This document shows, one piece after another, positions 8,150-16,719 of a stretch of 64,000 bases of DNA. Below the pieces are notes generated by a model. That model did no database searches. It saw nothing but the letters and a program-made list of their open reading frames with translations, and was not told where the DNA came from. A program made the translations under genes and the position numbers. This DNA comes from Pseudonocardia sp. HH130629-09 (GTDB taxonomy: Bacteria; Actinomycetota; Actinomycetes; Mycobacteriales; Pseudonocardiaceae). The number at the start of each line of letters is the position of its first letter. Positions within the stretch are counted from its first letter, which is position 1. The stretch covers positions 5,208,001 through 5,272,000 of the forward strand of contig NZ_CP011868.1 in assembly GCF_001294645.1 (NCBI RefSeq). The letters are read 5' to 3'.

Positions 8150-9193
8150 TCAGGCCGCACCGACGATCGGCGGCGCGAGCCGGGCGAAGCCCTCCTGCCG
8201 CTCGTAGGGGAAGTGCGGGTACGGCGCGGGCCGGCGGGACACCGCGTCCAGACGGGCCAGCTGGTCGTCGTCGAGGCGCCACCCGACGGCGCCGAGGTTC
8301 TGTTCCAGCTGTTCCGGGTCCCGGGCACCGATGATCACCGAGCTGACCGTCGGCCGGGTGGTGAGCCAGTTCAGCGCGATCTGGGGCACCGTCGCGCCGG
8401 TCTCGGCGGCGATCGCGTCGAGCACGTCGACGACGTCGTGGAGCAGGTCGTCGGGCACCGGCGGGCCCGCCTCGGCGGTGGAGTGCAGGCGGCTGCCCGC
8501 GGGCAGCGGGGCGCCCCGGCGGATCCGGCCGGTCAGCCGCCCCCAGCCCAGCGGGCTCCAGACCAGTGCGCCGACCCCCTCCTCGTGGCCCAGCGGCATC
8601 AGATCCCACTCGTAGTCGCGCCCGACCAGCGAGTAGTAGACCTGGTGGGCGACGGGCCGTGCCCACCCGTGCCGGTCGGCGAGGTCCAGGGCCCGCACGA
8701 GCCGTCGCCCGGGGAAGTTGGAGACGCCGGTGTAGCGCACCTTCCCCGCGCGGACCAGCTCGTCGAGGGTGGAGAGGACCTCCTCGGGCGGGGTGCCCGC
8801 GTCGTAGGCGTGCAGCTGGAACAGGTCGATGTGGTCGGTCCGCAGCCGGCGCAGGGCGTCCTCGACGGCCCGGACCAGGCGCGGCCGGGAGGTGCCGGCG
8901 TCGTTCGGGCCGGGGCCGGTGGGCAGCCCCGCCTTGGTCGAGATCAGCACCTCGTCACGGCGGTGCGCGACGGCCGCGCCGAGCACCTCCTCCGAGGCTC
9001 CCGCGGAGTAGACGTCCGCGGTGTCGAACAGGGTCACCCCGGCGTCGAGGCAGCGGTCGACCATCCGGCGCGCGCCGGCGACGTCGACCGATCCCCACGC
9101 CCCGAACAGCTCGCCGCTACCGCCGAAGGTGCCCGCGCCGAGGCTCAGCACCGGGACCTGCAGCCCACTGCGTCCCAACCGTCGGTACTCCAT
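8150..9193 (-). CDS. Aldo/keto reductase
   Basis: A 347-residue (beta/alpha)8 NADPH-dependent aldo/keto reductase. The catalytic tetrad is visible: Asp and Tyr in FDTADVYSAGASE (residues about 56-63), Lys in EVLISTKAG, His in LFQLHAYD. The C-terminal VIIGARDPEQLEQNL binds the cofactor 2'-phosphate. It resembles the YajO/Tas-type group acting on aldehydes or sugars. The substrate is unknown. It is divergent from a TetR gene with an inverted repeat between them, so it is probably that regulator's target. Confidence 0.88.
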   Translation of the reverse strand: MEYRRLGRSGLQVPVLSLGAGTFGGSGELFGAWGSVDVAGARRMVDRCLDAGVTLFDTADVYSAGASEEVLGAAVAHRRDEVLISTKAGLPTGPGPNDAGTSRPRLVRAVEDALRRLRTDHIDLFQLHAYDAGTPPEEVLSTLDELVRAGKVRYTGVSNFPGRRLVRALDLADRHGWARPVAHQVYYSLVGRDYEWDLMPLGHEEGVGALVWSPLGWGRLTGRIRRGAPLPAGSRLHSTAEAGPPVPDDLLHDVVDVLDAIAAETGATVPQIALNWLTTRPTVSSVIIGARDPEQLEQNLGAVGWRLDDDQLARLDAVSRRPAPYPHFPYERQEGFARLAPPIVGAA

Positions 9194-9219
9194 GACCGTC
9201 TCCTCTCTAAAGGAACTGT

Positions 9220-9253
9220 GGTTCCGTTTGAACGTAGCACGCCAAACGGGACC
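9220..9253. promoter_or_regulatory. TetR operator candidate between AKR and TetR genes
   Basis: GGTTCCGTTTG and CAAACGGGACC form an inverted repeat matching at 10 of 11 positions, with a 12-nt spacer. The inner CCGTTTG/CAAACGG arms are perfect. It lies in the 90-bp divergent gap and would cover both promoters. A smaller repeat GGAAC-TGTG-GTTCC overlaps its left arm. Confidence 0.6.
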
Positions 9254-9283
9254 CTGGCTCCGTCAAGGGCTAGGGTGGGCGCC

Positions 9284-9901
9284 GTGGCACCGGAGATGAG
9301 CAGACCGGGGGGCCGGACCGCGCGGGTCCGATCGGCCGTGCTGGCGGCGGCGGGCGACGCCCTGATCGAGCTCGGGCCGACCGGGCTGGACCTGGCCGAG
9401 CTCGCGCGGCGGGCGGGGGTCGGCAAGACGACGGTCTACCGGCGCTGGGGCAGCGTCGCGGCGGTGCTCGAGGACATGGTGTCGGACATGGTCGAGACCT
9501 CCGCACCGCGCGCGGACACCGGCTCGCTCGACGGCGACCTGCTCGCCAACGCCGAGCTCGTCCGCGCCACGCTGGCCGACCCACGGCAGGGCAGGCTGCT
9601 GACCGCGCTGATCTGCGCCGCCGTCGGCGACGCGGGGACGGCGCGGGCGCTGCGCGGCTTCTACGACGCCCGCACCGCCGCCTGGGAGCCGTGCGTCACC
9701 GACGCGGCGGCCCGCGGCGAGGTGCCCGACGGTACCGATCCGGCCGCCGTGGTGCGGGCGGTCTCCGCCCCGCTCTACCACCTGCTCCTGACCCGCGGCG
9801 CACTCCCGGACGCCGACGACGCGCGGCGGGCCGCCGTCGTCGCCGGGGTGGCCGCGCGGGCCGGGGCGTTCGTCAACGCAGGTGCGCGTCGAACCAGTTG
9901 A
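9284..9901 (+). CDS. TetR-family transcriptional regulator
   Basis: A 205-residue protein with an N-terminal TetR helix-turn-helix (LDLAELARRAGVGKTTVYRR, residues about 39-58) and a C-terminal ligand domain of the TetR_C_16 type (RATLADPRQGRLLTALI). It probably represses itself and the divergent aldo/keto reductase through the operator at 9220-9253. A GTG at 9284 is taken as start. An in-frame ATG 12 nt later is equally possible. Its 3' end overlaps the convergent hydrolase gene by 29 bp, so the two transcripts are antisense at their tails. Confidence 0.85.
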   Translation: MAPEMSRPGGRTARVRSAVLAAAGDALIELGPTGLDLAELARRAGVGKTTVYRRWGSVAAVLEDMVSDMVETSAPRADTGSLDGDLLANAELVRATLADPRQGRLLTALICAAVGDAGTARALRGFYDARTAAWEPCVTDAAARGEVPDGTDPAAVVRAVSAPLYHLLLTRGALPDADDARRAAVVAGVAARAGAFVNAGARRTS

Positions 9902-10574
9902 GGACCCGCTGCCACGCCTCGGCGGCCGACTCCGGGTCGTCGTCGAAGCGGTAGCCGGTGCTCGGGTAGAAGACGACGTCGGTCGCCTTCCCCGAGGACG
10001 CGGCGGCGTCGCGCAGCCGGGCGACGGCGTCAGTGTCCGACGCCTCGGAGTAGATGCCCAGCCAGGGGCAGGTCAGCTCCGGCGCGGTCTCCACCAATGC
10101 GGGCAGGCTGGACCACGGCGAGGACTCGATCCCGCTGCCGGCGACGGTGATCGCCGCGCCGAGGGTGCGGTTCGCCGCCACGTGTAACGCGACCGTGCCG
10201 CCGAGGTCGAAGCCGAGCACACCCATCCGGTCGGCCTCGAAGCCCTGGTCGCCGAGCCAGCCGAAGGCGGTGTCGCAGTCGTCCATGACCTGGCGCGGGT
10301 CCAGGCTGCCGACGTGCTCTGCCACCGCGGCCTCCGAGCCGTCGGCGAGGTCGCCGCCGGCGTCGGCGTCGCGGTAGAGGTGCGGCGCGACGGCTAGCCA
10401 GCCGTCCGCGGCGAGCCCGGTGACCAGCAGCCGGATCGAGTCGGTGACCCCGCGCGCCTCCTGCAGCACCACGATCCCGCCGCGGGCGGCGCCGTCGGGT
10501 TCGGCCACGGTCAGGCGCAGCTCGCCCCCGTCGGTCAGCGGCACGCCCTCGGTCCGGACAGCGGTGGTCGTCAT
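9873..10574 (-). CDS. Dienelactone hydrolase-family protein lacking the usual Cys and His
   Basis: A 233-residue alpha/beta-hydrolase of the dienelactone hydrolase (DLH) family, seen in GGIVVLQEARGVTDSIRLLV, the nucleophile elbow VLGFDLGGTVALH and the C-terminal NWFDAHL. Two positions deviate from the family. The elbow, normally G-x-C-x-G-G, has Asp instead of Cys (codon GAC). The segment that usually holds the catalytic His (GHRF-like) reads PSTGYRFDDD with Tyr (TAC). Either the protein uses other residues, as Asp-nucleophile hydrolases do, or it no longer catalyses. It is convergent with the TetR gene and divergent from the aminotransferase. Confidence 0.8.
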   Translation of the reverse strand: MTTTAVRTEGVPLTDGGELRLTVAEPDGAARGGIVVLQEARGVTDSIRLLVTGLAADGWLAVAPHLYRDADAGGDLADGSEAAVAEHVGSLDPRQVMDDCDTAFGWLGDQGFEADRMGVLGFDLGGTVALHVAANRTLGAAITVAGSGIESSPWSSLPALVETAPELTCPWLGIYSEASDTDAVARLRDAAASSGKATDVVFYPSTGYRFDDDPESAAEAWQRVLNWFDAHLR

Positions 10575-10634
10575 GTCGTCACTCAACCAGAGCACCGACC
10601 CGCGTTTCGACCCCCGACGGATACCGTTGCCGTC

Positions 10635-11687
10635 ATGACGCTCATCCGCCCCGATCTGGACACCCTGCCCGCCTACGTGCCGGGCCGCACCGTCCCCGGG
10701 GCGGTCAAGCTCGCCAGCAACGAGGTGGCCGCGCCGCCCGCTCCGGCGGTGCTGGCGGCCGTGGCCCGTGCCGCCGCAGGTGGCAACCGGTATCCGGACC
10801 TCGGCGTCGTCGAGCTGACCGGCCGCATCGCCGACCTGTACGACCTCGCCCCGGAGCGGGTCGCGGTCGGCTGCGGCTCGGTGACGCTGTGCCAGCAGCT
10901 CGTGCAGATCGGCTGCCTGGGCCCCGGTGACGAGGTGCTGTTCGCCTGGCGTTCGTTCGAGGCGTACCCGATCGTGACCCAGATCGGCGGGGCGGAGATC
11001 CGCACCGTCCCGCTGGACGCCGCCTACCGGCACGACCTCGACGCGATGGCCGCCGCCGTCACCGAGCGGACCCGGGTGGTGTTCGTGTGCAGCCCGAACA
11101 ACCCGACCGGCCCGGCCGTGCACCGCGACGAGTTCGTCCGCTTCCTGGGCGCCGTGCCGCCGGACGTGCTGGTGGCGCTCGACGAGGCCTACGCCGAGTT
11201 CGTGACCGATCCCGATGCCGTCAGCGGCCGGCCGCTGCTCGACGAGCACCCGAACCTGGTCGTGCTGCGCACCTTCTCCAAGGCCTACCGGCTGGCGGGA
11301 CTGCGGGTCGGCTACGCCCTGACCTCCACCGAGATCGCGACCGCGCTGCGCAAGGTGGCGCCGCCGTTCGGGGTCAGCTCGATCGCCCAGGCGGGTGCCG
11401 TCGCCGCGCTGGAGCAACGGGAGGAGATGCTCGCCGACTGCGCCGCCGTCGTCGCGGAGCGGGACCGGGTGGCCGCCGGGCTGCGTGGGTCCGGGTTCAC
11501 CGTCCCGGAGAGCCAGGCCAACTTCGTGTGGCTGCCGCTCGGGGACCGGACCGCGGCGTTCGCGACGCACTGCGGCGAGCGGAAGGTGATCGTGCGCCCG
11601 TTCGCCGACGACGGGGTGCGGGTCACCGTGTCCACGCCGGAGGAGAACGACATGCTCCTCGACGTCGCGTCGTCCTTCGGGTCCTGA
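10635..11687 (+). CDS. pat: Aromatic (phenylalanine-type) / histidinol-phosphate aminotransferase
   Basis: A 350-residue fold-type I PLP aminotransferase. The Schiff-base Lys lies in LRTFSKAYRLAGLRVGYAL. The aspartate pairing with the cofactor is in LDEAYAEF and the substrate Arg is in the C-terminal VRPFADDGVRVTVS. SPNNPTGP is the family loop. The motif ANFVWLPLGDRT and the lack of any his gene nearby favour the actinobacterial Pat subgroup (aromatic transamination) over HisC. The two are hard to separate by sequence alone. It is divergent from the DLH-family gene with a 60-bp gap and convergent with the response-regulator gene. Confidence 0.82.
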   Translation: MTLIRPDLDTLPAYVPGRTVPGAVKLASNEVAAPPAPAVLAAVARAAAGGNRYPDLGVVELTGRIADLYDLAPERVAVGCGSVTLCQQLVQIGCLGPGDEVLFAWRSFEAYPIVTQIGGAEIRTVPLDAAYRHDLDAMAAAVTERTRVVFVCSPNNPTGPAVHRDEFVRFLGAVPPDVLVALDEAYAEFVTDPDAVSGRPLLDEHPNLVVLRTFSKAYRLAGLRVGYALTSTEIATALRKVAPPFGVSSIAQAGAVAALEQREEMLADCAAVVAERDRVAAGLRGSGFTVPESQANFVWLPLGDRTAAFATHCGERKVIVRPFADDGVRVTVSTPEENDMLLDVASSFGS

Positions 11688-11697
11688 GAGCCGGTGC

Positions 11698-12432
11698 TCA
11701 GCCGTCCAGCTGATAGCCCAGCCCCCGGATGGTCCTGATCCGTTCGGGACCGATCTTGCGCCGCAGGTAGGACACGTAGACCTGCACCAGGTTGGCCGAC
11801 ACCGGTTCGGTCCAGGCCCGCCGGCCCAGGTCCTCGAGCGCGACCGGCTCGCCCGCCCGTTCGGCCAGCGCGAGCAGCAGCGCGTACTCGGTCGGCGACA
11901 GCGCGACCCGGCGGCCGTCGACGAAGACCTGTCCGGCGTCGACGTCGACGGACAGGCCGCCGTGGCCGAGCACCGTCGGCGCCGGCAGGCCCGCGGCGGC
12001 ACGCAGCCGGAGCCGGATCCGGGACGCGAGCTCGTCCGGGACGAACGGCCGGATCAGGAAGTCGTCGCGGTCGCCGCGCAGCATGCCGATCACCCCGGCC
12101 CGCCGTTCGCGCGGCACGACGGTGATCACCGGGGTCGGTGGCGACTCGGACTGGACGGCGCCGAGCAGCACCGAGGGTTCGGGGCCGGGCAGCTCCATGT
12201 CGAGCACGAGCAGGTCCGCGCCGCGGGAGCGCAGGGTGTCCAGCAGCTCGATGCCGTCGGCGACGACGACGAGGTCAACGCCCTCCGCGGCGAGGTCCTG
12301 ACGCAGCCCGCGGCCGAGCGAGGCCGTGCCCGCCGACGGCGGCAGCGCCAGCAGCACGCAGAGCGCGCGCATCTCGGAACGCGGGGCGGGGATCGGGAGG
12401 GACGGCGAGACGGGGGGAGCGTGATCGTTCAC
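11698..12432 (-). CDS. Orphan OmpR-type response regulator with degenerate receiver
   Basis: A 244-residue protein with an N-terminal receiver-like domain (about 22-140) and a C-terminal winged-helix DNA-binding domain (about 155-243: SPTEYALLLALAERAGEPVA, then VQVYVSYLRRKIG and TIRGLGYQL). The receiver keeps the phospho-accepting Asp position (LLVLDMELPG). It lacks the usual acidic pair after strand 1 (LCVLLALPPS), the switch Thr (VITVVPRE) and the Lys (FLIRPF has Arg). No histidine kinase gene is adjacent. Regulation independent of phosphorylation is likely by analogy with other atypical regulators. Its targets are unknown, and the nearest candidate is the divergent GH16 gene. Confidence 0.85.
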   Translation of the reverse strand: MNDHAPPVSPSLPIPAPRSEMRALCVLLALPPSAGTASLGRGLRQDLAAEGVDLVVVADGIELLDTLRSRGADLLVLDMELPGPEPSVLLGAVQSESPPTPVITVVPRERRAGVIGMLRGDRDDFLIRPFVPDELASRIRLRLRAAAGLPAPTVLGHGGLSVDVDAGQVFVDGRRVALSPTEYALLLALAERAGEPVALEDLGRRAWTEPVSANLVQVYVSYLRRKIGPERIRTIRGLGYQLDG

Positions 12433-12733
12433 AGGTCCTGCGGAGGTCGGGGAGCGGGGAGCTCGGAAGATCGTGCGGGGAGCACCGGGGAGGCACCGCC
12501 ACTGTTCCTCGACCGGCAGCCCGTCACAATCGGCTAACGGTGCGATGTGCCGGGACCGTCTCCCCCATGTGGGTGACTATGAGAGTCCCACTGCTCTGTC
12601 CGGCCCAGCGTTAGTACCGAAATGGCGGGATCCTGCTCTTCGGCGCTCTCCGTCGACCTGTCGGCGCGGAGACGCAACCACCCTTCTCAGCGAGGGTGTT
12701 CACACTCGGTCACTGTACCTAGAGTCCCTCCTC
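12433..12733. other. Divergent intergenic region, response regulator / GH16
   Basis: This 301-bp gap holds the promoters of both flanking genes. An open frame enters it from the GH16 gene but has no codon bias. I see no clear -10/-35 pair and no strong palindrome. GGGTGTTCACACTCGG just upstream of the GH16 start is a weak imperfect repeat. Confidence 0.4.
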
Positions 12734-14548
12734 ATGCGACGGAAGAGTTCCGCTGCGGCTGATCAGGTCGACCCCCGCGACCTGATCGCGCGACTCGCCA
12801 CCGAGCACAGCTCCCCCTCTGTGCCGTCTCCCCGGGGCAGGCATGCCGTGTCCTCCGCCCCGGCGGAGGACACGGCCCGATCCGCCGTACCCACGGCAAC
12901 CCTGCTCGAGGGCCGGGTGAGCGCCTCCGGGCGGCACCGCGTCCTCGACTCCGAGCACGACGACACCGGTGCCGTCACGGCGGACTCCCCCACCGGTGCC
13001 ACGCACGGCCGCACCACGACCTCCACCGGCGCCGCGACGGCCGACGCCGAGCGGATCTCCTGGGCCGACACCGCCGAACCCGGCGCGTGGGCGCCGGGCG
13101 GCCGCACGACCGGCACCGGGTCCCACACCGTCACCGGGACCGGGACGCGCGCCGTCACCACCTCGGGGGCGCACACCGTCGCGGAGACCGCCACGACCGC
13201 CGGGGACACGGCGACCACCGGGACGGGCGCGCACGCCGCGCCCACCGGGACGGGCGCGCACGCCGCGCCCACCGGGCGGACGCCGGGCCGCCGCGCGCGG
13301 CGGTCCGCGTCGTCGTCGGCAGCGGGGCTGTCCGGGGCGGAGCTGTTCGGCGGGGCGTCCTCGGCCGGGACGACCCCGGCCCCGGGGACCGAGGTGCCCG
13401 CGCCGCGCGCGGAGATCACCGGCGGGGCCATCGCCGGCCTGCACGAGCCCGACGGCCCGGTGTCGGGGACGGGTTCGGTCGTCGCGATCGACCGCTCGCG
13501 CCCCGCCCGCTCCCGCGTCCGCCGGTTCGCCCCGCTGGGCGTCGGCGCCGCCGCGGTGCTCGCCGCGACGATGGTGCTGACGCTGCTGCAGCCCGGCACC
13601 GAGGACCCGTCGCTGTCCGCGGCGCTGGTGAACGACCCGTCGCGCCGGTCGGCGTCGGACACCACGCTGTCGGCCGGGCCGGTGCTGGCCAACGGGGGCG
13701 GTTCCGCGCTCGGCGACGCCGCCCAGGGCGCGTCCGGCCAGATCGGTCAGGCCGTCGCCGCGCAGGAGGCCGCCGAGCGTCGTGCCGAGCAACGCCGCCG
13801 CGAGGCCGCCGAGCGGGCCCGCGCCGCCGCGAACTCCGGCGGCGCCGGGGGCTCCGGCGAGTCCGGCGGGTCCCCCGCCGCCGGACCGATCGGCGGCGCC
13901 GTCCAGGTCGCCGGCGACGGCATCCAGGCCGCCCTCAAGATGGGCTGGCAGGCGATCGGCGGCGACGAGTTCCTCGGGTCCACCCTCGGCAGCAACTGGT
14001 CCCCCTACAACGGCGAGGGGCACGACGGCCAGGGGCGGCGCACCTCCGACGCGATCTCGGTGGAGAACGGCAACCTGGTCATCCGCGGCGATTCGCAGGG
14101 CAACACCGGCGGCATGGCCTGGGGCACCCCGCAGAAGTACGGCAAGTGGGAGATGCGCGCCCAGTTCCCGAAGGGCGACAAGCAGTACCACCCCGTGCTC
14201 CTGCTGTGGCCGAGCGAGGTCTCCTGGCCGGAGGGCGGCGAGATCGACTTCGCCGAGACCACCAGCGCCAGCGACGACGTGTCCTTCTTCCTGCACTACG
14301 GCAGCTCGAACTCGCAGAAGGACGCCAAGAAGCAGATCGACATCACCCAGTGGCACAACTACGCCGTGGAGTGGACCCCGGACGCGATCGTGGGCTACAT
14401 CGACGGCGTCGAGTGGTTCCGGTCCGAGGACCCGAACACGTTCCCCCCGGGGCCGATGCACGCCACGATCCAGCTCGACTACTTCCCCGACGGTGGTTCG
14501 CCCGAGCCGTCGGAGATGCGGGTCGCGTGGATGCGCCAGTACCAGTAG
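12734..14548 (+). CDS. Membrane-anchored GH16-type glycoside hydrolase with long disordered N-terminus
   Basis: A 604-residue protein in three parts. Residues 1-260 are a Thr/Ala/Gly-rich, low-complexity cytoplasmic region that includes two identical 9-residue repeats. Residues about 268-286 are one transmembrane helix (VGAAAVLAATMVLTLLQP). An Ala/Glu/Arg-rich stalk follows. Residues about 405-604 are a GH16 domain with the catalytic EIDFAE at about 502 and the signature HNYAVEWTPDAIVGYIDGVE. GH16 enzymes cleave or transglycosylate beta-glucans and related polymers outside the cell. The ATG at 12734 is used because coding composition begins there. It is divergent from the response-regulator gene and followed by a strong terminator. 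Confidence 0.85.
   Translation: MRRKSSAAADQVDPRDLIARLATEHSSPSVPSPRGRHAVSSAPAEDTARSAVPTATLLEGRVSASGRHRVLDSEHDDTGAVTADSPTGATHGRTTTSTGAATADAERISWADTAEPGAWAPGGRTTGTGSHTVTGTGTRAVTTSGAHTVAETATTAGDTATTGTGAHAAPTGTGAHAAPTGRTPGRRARRSASSSAAGLSGAELFGGASSAGTTPAPGTEVPAPRAEITGGAIAGLHEPDGPVSGTGSVVAIDRSRPARSRVRRFAPLGVGAAAVLAATMVLTLLQPGTEDPSLSAALVNDPSRRSASDTTLSAGPVLANGGGSALGDAAQGASGQIGQAVAAQEAAERRAEQRRREAAERARAAANSGGAGGSGESGGSPAAGPIGGAVQVAGDGIQAALKMGWQAIGGDEFLGSTLGSNWSPYNGEGHDGQGRRTSDAISVENGNLVIRGDSQGNTGGMAWGTPQKYGKWEMRAQFPKGDKQYHPVLLLWPSEVSWPEGGEIDFAETTSASDDVSFFLHYGSSNSQKDAKKQIDITQWHNYAVEWTPDAIVGYIDGVEWFRSEDPNTFPPGPMHATIQLDYFPDGGSPEPSEMRVAWMRQYQ
13217..13270 (+). repeat. Two perfect 27-bp tandem repeats inside the GH16 gene
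   Basis: A 27-bp unit beginning ACCGGGACGGGCGCGCACG is present twice in frame, encoding two identical 9-residue TGTGAHAAP units. A third partial unit (ACCGGG) follows. Perfect identity at third positions points to recent slippage, so length polymorphism between strains is likely. Confidence 0.8.
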
Positions 14549-14566
14549 CCCCCACCGGGTGATCAC

Positions 14567-14615
14567 CACGACCGCCCGCCGCCCGGCGCTCCCCACCGGG
14601 CGGCGGGCGGTCGTG
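14567..14615. terminator. Perfect 20-bp hairpin terminator between convergent genes
   Basis: CACGACCGCCCGCCGCCCGG and its exact complement CCGGGCGGCGGGCGGTCGTG flank a 9-nt loop. The hairpin sits between the GH16 stop and the 3' end of the convergent M3 peptidase pseudogene, so it can end transcription from both sides. Confidence 0.85.
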
Positions 14616-14624
14616 TGTTCCGCG

Positions 14625-16693
14625 TCAGCCGGTCAGGCCGCGCCGGGCCAGCAGCGGGGCGATCTCCGGGTCGCGACCGCGGAACGAGCGGTAGGCCTCC
14701 ATCGCGTCGACGGCGCCGCCGCGCGACTACACCTCGCGACGGAACCGGTCGCCGTTCTCCCGGCGCAGGCCGCCGTGCTCGCCGAACCAGGCGACGGTGT
14801 CGGCGTCGAGCACCTCGGCCCAGATGTAGGAGTAGTACGCCGCCGCGTACCCGCTGCCGCCGAACACGTGGTTGAAGTACGTGCTGCGGTAGCGCGGCGG
14901 GACCAGCGGGTGCGCGGCCCCGGCCGCCTCCAGCGCCTGCTGCTCGAACGCGAGCACGTCGGTGATCCCGGCGGCCTCGGCCGGGGACAGCCGGTGCCAC
15001 GCCTGGTCCAGCAGCGACGCGGCCAGGTACTCCGTCGTCGCGAAGCCCTCGCCGTACCCGCGCGCGGCCTGCGACGCGGCCAGCAGGTCGTCGGGCAGCG
15101 GCTCGCCGGTCACGTGGTGACGGGCGAACGAGGTGAGGACCTGCGGGTCCTCCAGCCACATCTCGTTCACCTGGCTGGGGAACTCGACGAAGTCGCGCGG
15201 CACCGACGTCCCGGAGAACGTCGGGTACTCCACCTCCGAGAACAGCCCGTGCAGAGCGTGCCCGAACTCGTGGAACAGGGTGCGGACCTCGTCGAGGGTG
15301 AGCAGGGCCGGCTCCCCGGCCGGGGGCTTGTTCAGGTTCAGCGTGTTCAGCACCACCGGCCGCGTCCCGAGCAGCGACGACTGGTCGACCAGCGAGTTCA
15401 TCCACGCACCGCCCCGCTTCGACGGCCGCGCCCACAGGTCGGCGCCGAACAGCCCGAGCGGCTCGCCGTCAGCGTCACGGTCGGCGTCGGCGTTCGTTCC
15501 GCCTGCGCTGCTCTCACGGACCTCCCACCACCGCACGTCCGGGTGGTAGGCGGGCAGGTCGGTGCGCTCGGTGAAGGAGATCCCGTACAGCTCGGACGCG
15601 GCGCGGAACACGCCGTCGGTGAGCACCCGGTCGAGCTCCAGGTAAGGGCGCAGCGCCGCGTCGTCGACGGCGTAGCGCTCGCGGCGCACCCGCTCCGCCT
15701 CGAACGCCCAGTCCCACGGCTCCAGGTCGCCCTCGACACCGCCGGCCAGCTCCGCGGCCTCCCGGTCGGCGTTGGCGACCGCCGCGGGGACCAGCGACTC
15801 CAGCATCGCGACCGCGGCCTCCGCGGTCCCCGCGGTGGCATCGTCGATCACGTACGACGCGTGGTCGGGGTACCCGAGCAGCACGGCCCGCTCGGCGCGC
15901 AGCCGCACGATCGCCAGCACGATGTCGCGGGTGTCGTGCTCCCCGGCCTGCCCGCGGGTCGTCGAGGCACGGAACAGCTCCTCGCGCAGCGACCGGTCGG
16001 TCAGCACCGCGAGCGCGGGCTGCGCGGTCGGCAGGACCAGGGTGATCAGCCAGCCGTCGTCGTGGCCGCGTTCGGCGGCGGCGGACGCGGCGGCGGCGAT
16101 CGCGTCCTCCGACAGGCCGTCGAGCCGGGACCGGTCGGTGACGTGCACGGCCGCGGCGTTCGCCCCCGCCAGCAGCGCCGCACCGAACCGGGTGGTCAGC
16201 CCGGACAGCTCCGCGTTCAGCTCCCGCAGCCGAGCCTGCTCGTGGGGCCGAGCCGGGCCCCGGCGCGCACCATGTCACGGTGGCGGCGCTCCAGCAGCCG
16301 CAACGACTCGGCGTCGAGGCCGAGGGCGTGACGACGGGCGTGCAGCGCGTCGATCCGGGCGAACAGCCCCGGGTCCAGCGCGATCGCGTCGGCGTGCGCG
16401 GCCAGCATCGGCGCGACGTGGGCCTCGATCTCGCGCACCGCCGGCGAGGAGTCCGCCGAGACCCGCGTGTAGAACAGCCGCGCCACCCGGTCCAGGGTGG
16501 CGCCGGAGCGCTCCAGGGCGACGATCGTGTCGTCGAAGGTGGGCTCGCCCTCCCCCGCGACGATCGCCGCCACCTCCGCACGCTGCTCGGCCGTCCCGGC
16601 CTCGAACGCGGGCAGGTAGTGCTCGTCGGTGATCCGCGAGGTGTCGGGCAGACCCCACGGCAGCGCGCTCGGGGCGAGGAACGGGTTGCTCAT
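14625..16693 (-). pseudogene. M3-family (Dcp/oligopeptidase A-type) metallopeptidase, broken twice
   Basis: Pieced together, the gene would encode an M3 zinc oligopeptidase of about 690 residues. The N-terminal part starts MSNPFLAPSALPWGLPDTS and the zinc site FHEFGHALHGLF is intact. There are two lesions. At about 16243 one C is missing from a C-run on the minus strand, so the frame moves from RAGARLGP into a short tail and stops at 16217. At 14727-14729 an in-frame TAG follows FRREV, after which the same frame continues SRGGAVDAMEAYRSFRGRD to a natural stop at 14625. TAG differs by one base from TTG (Leu). Two independent lesions make a true pseudogene likelier than one read error. It lies 26 bp downstream of the GNAT gene in the same operon. 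Confidence 0.85.
15492..15515 (-). repeat. Dispersed 24-bp intragenic repeat, copy 1
   Basis: On the minus strand the core is GCGCAGGCGGAACGA within a 24-bp unit, in frame inside the M3 gene and encoding ESSAGGTN. It matches copy 2 at 22 of 24 positions. It falls in a variable part of the protein that looks like an insertion. Confidence 0.6.
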
Positions 16694-16719
16694 GGGCCCG
16701 ACCCTACGGCCGGGGACCG

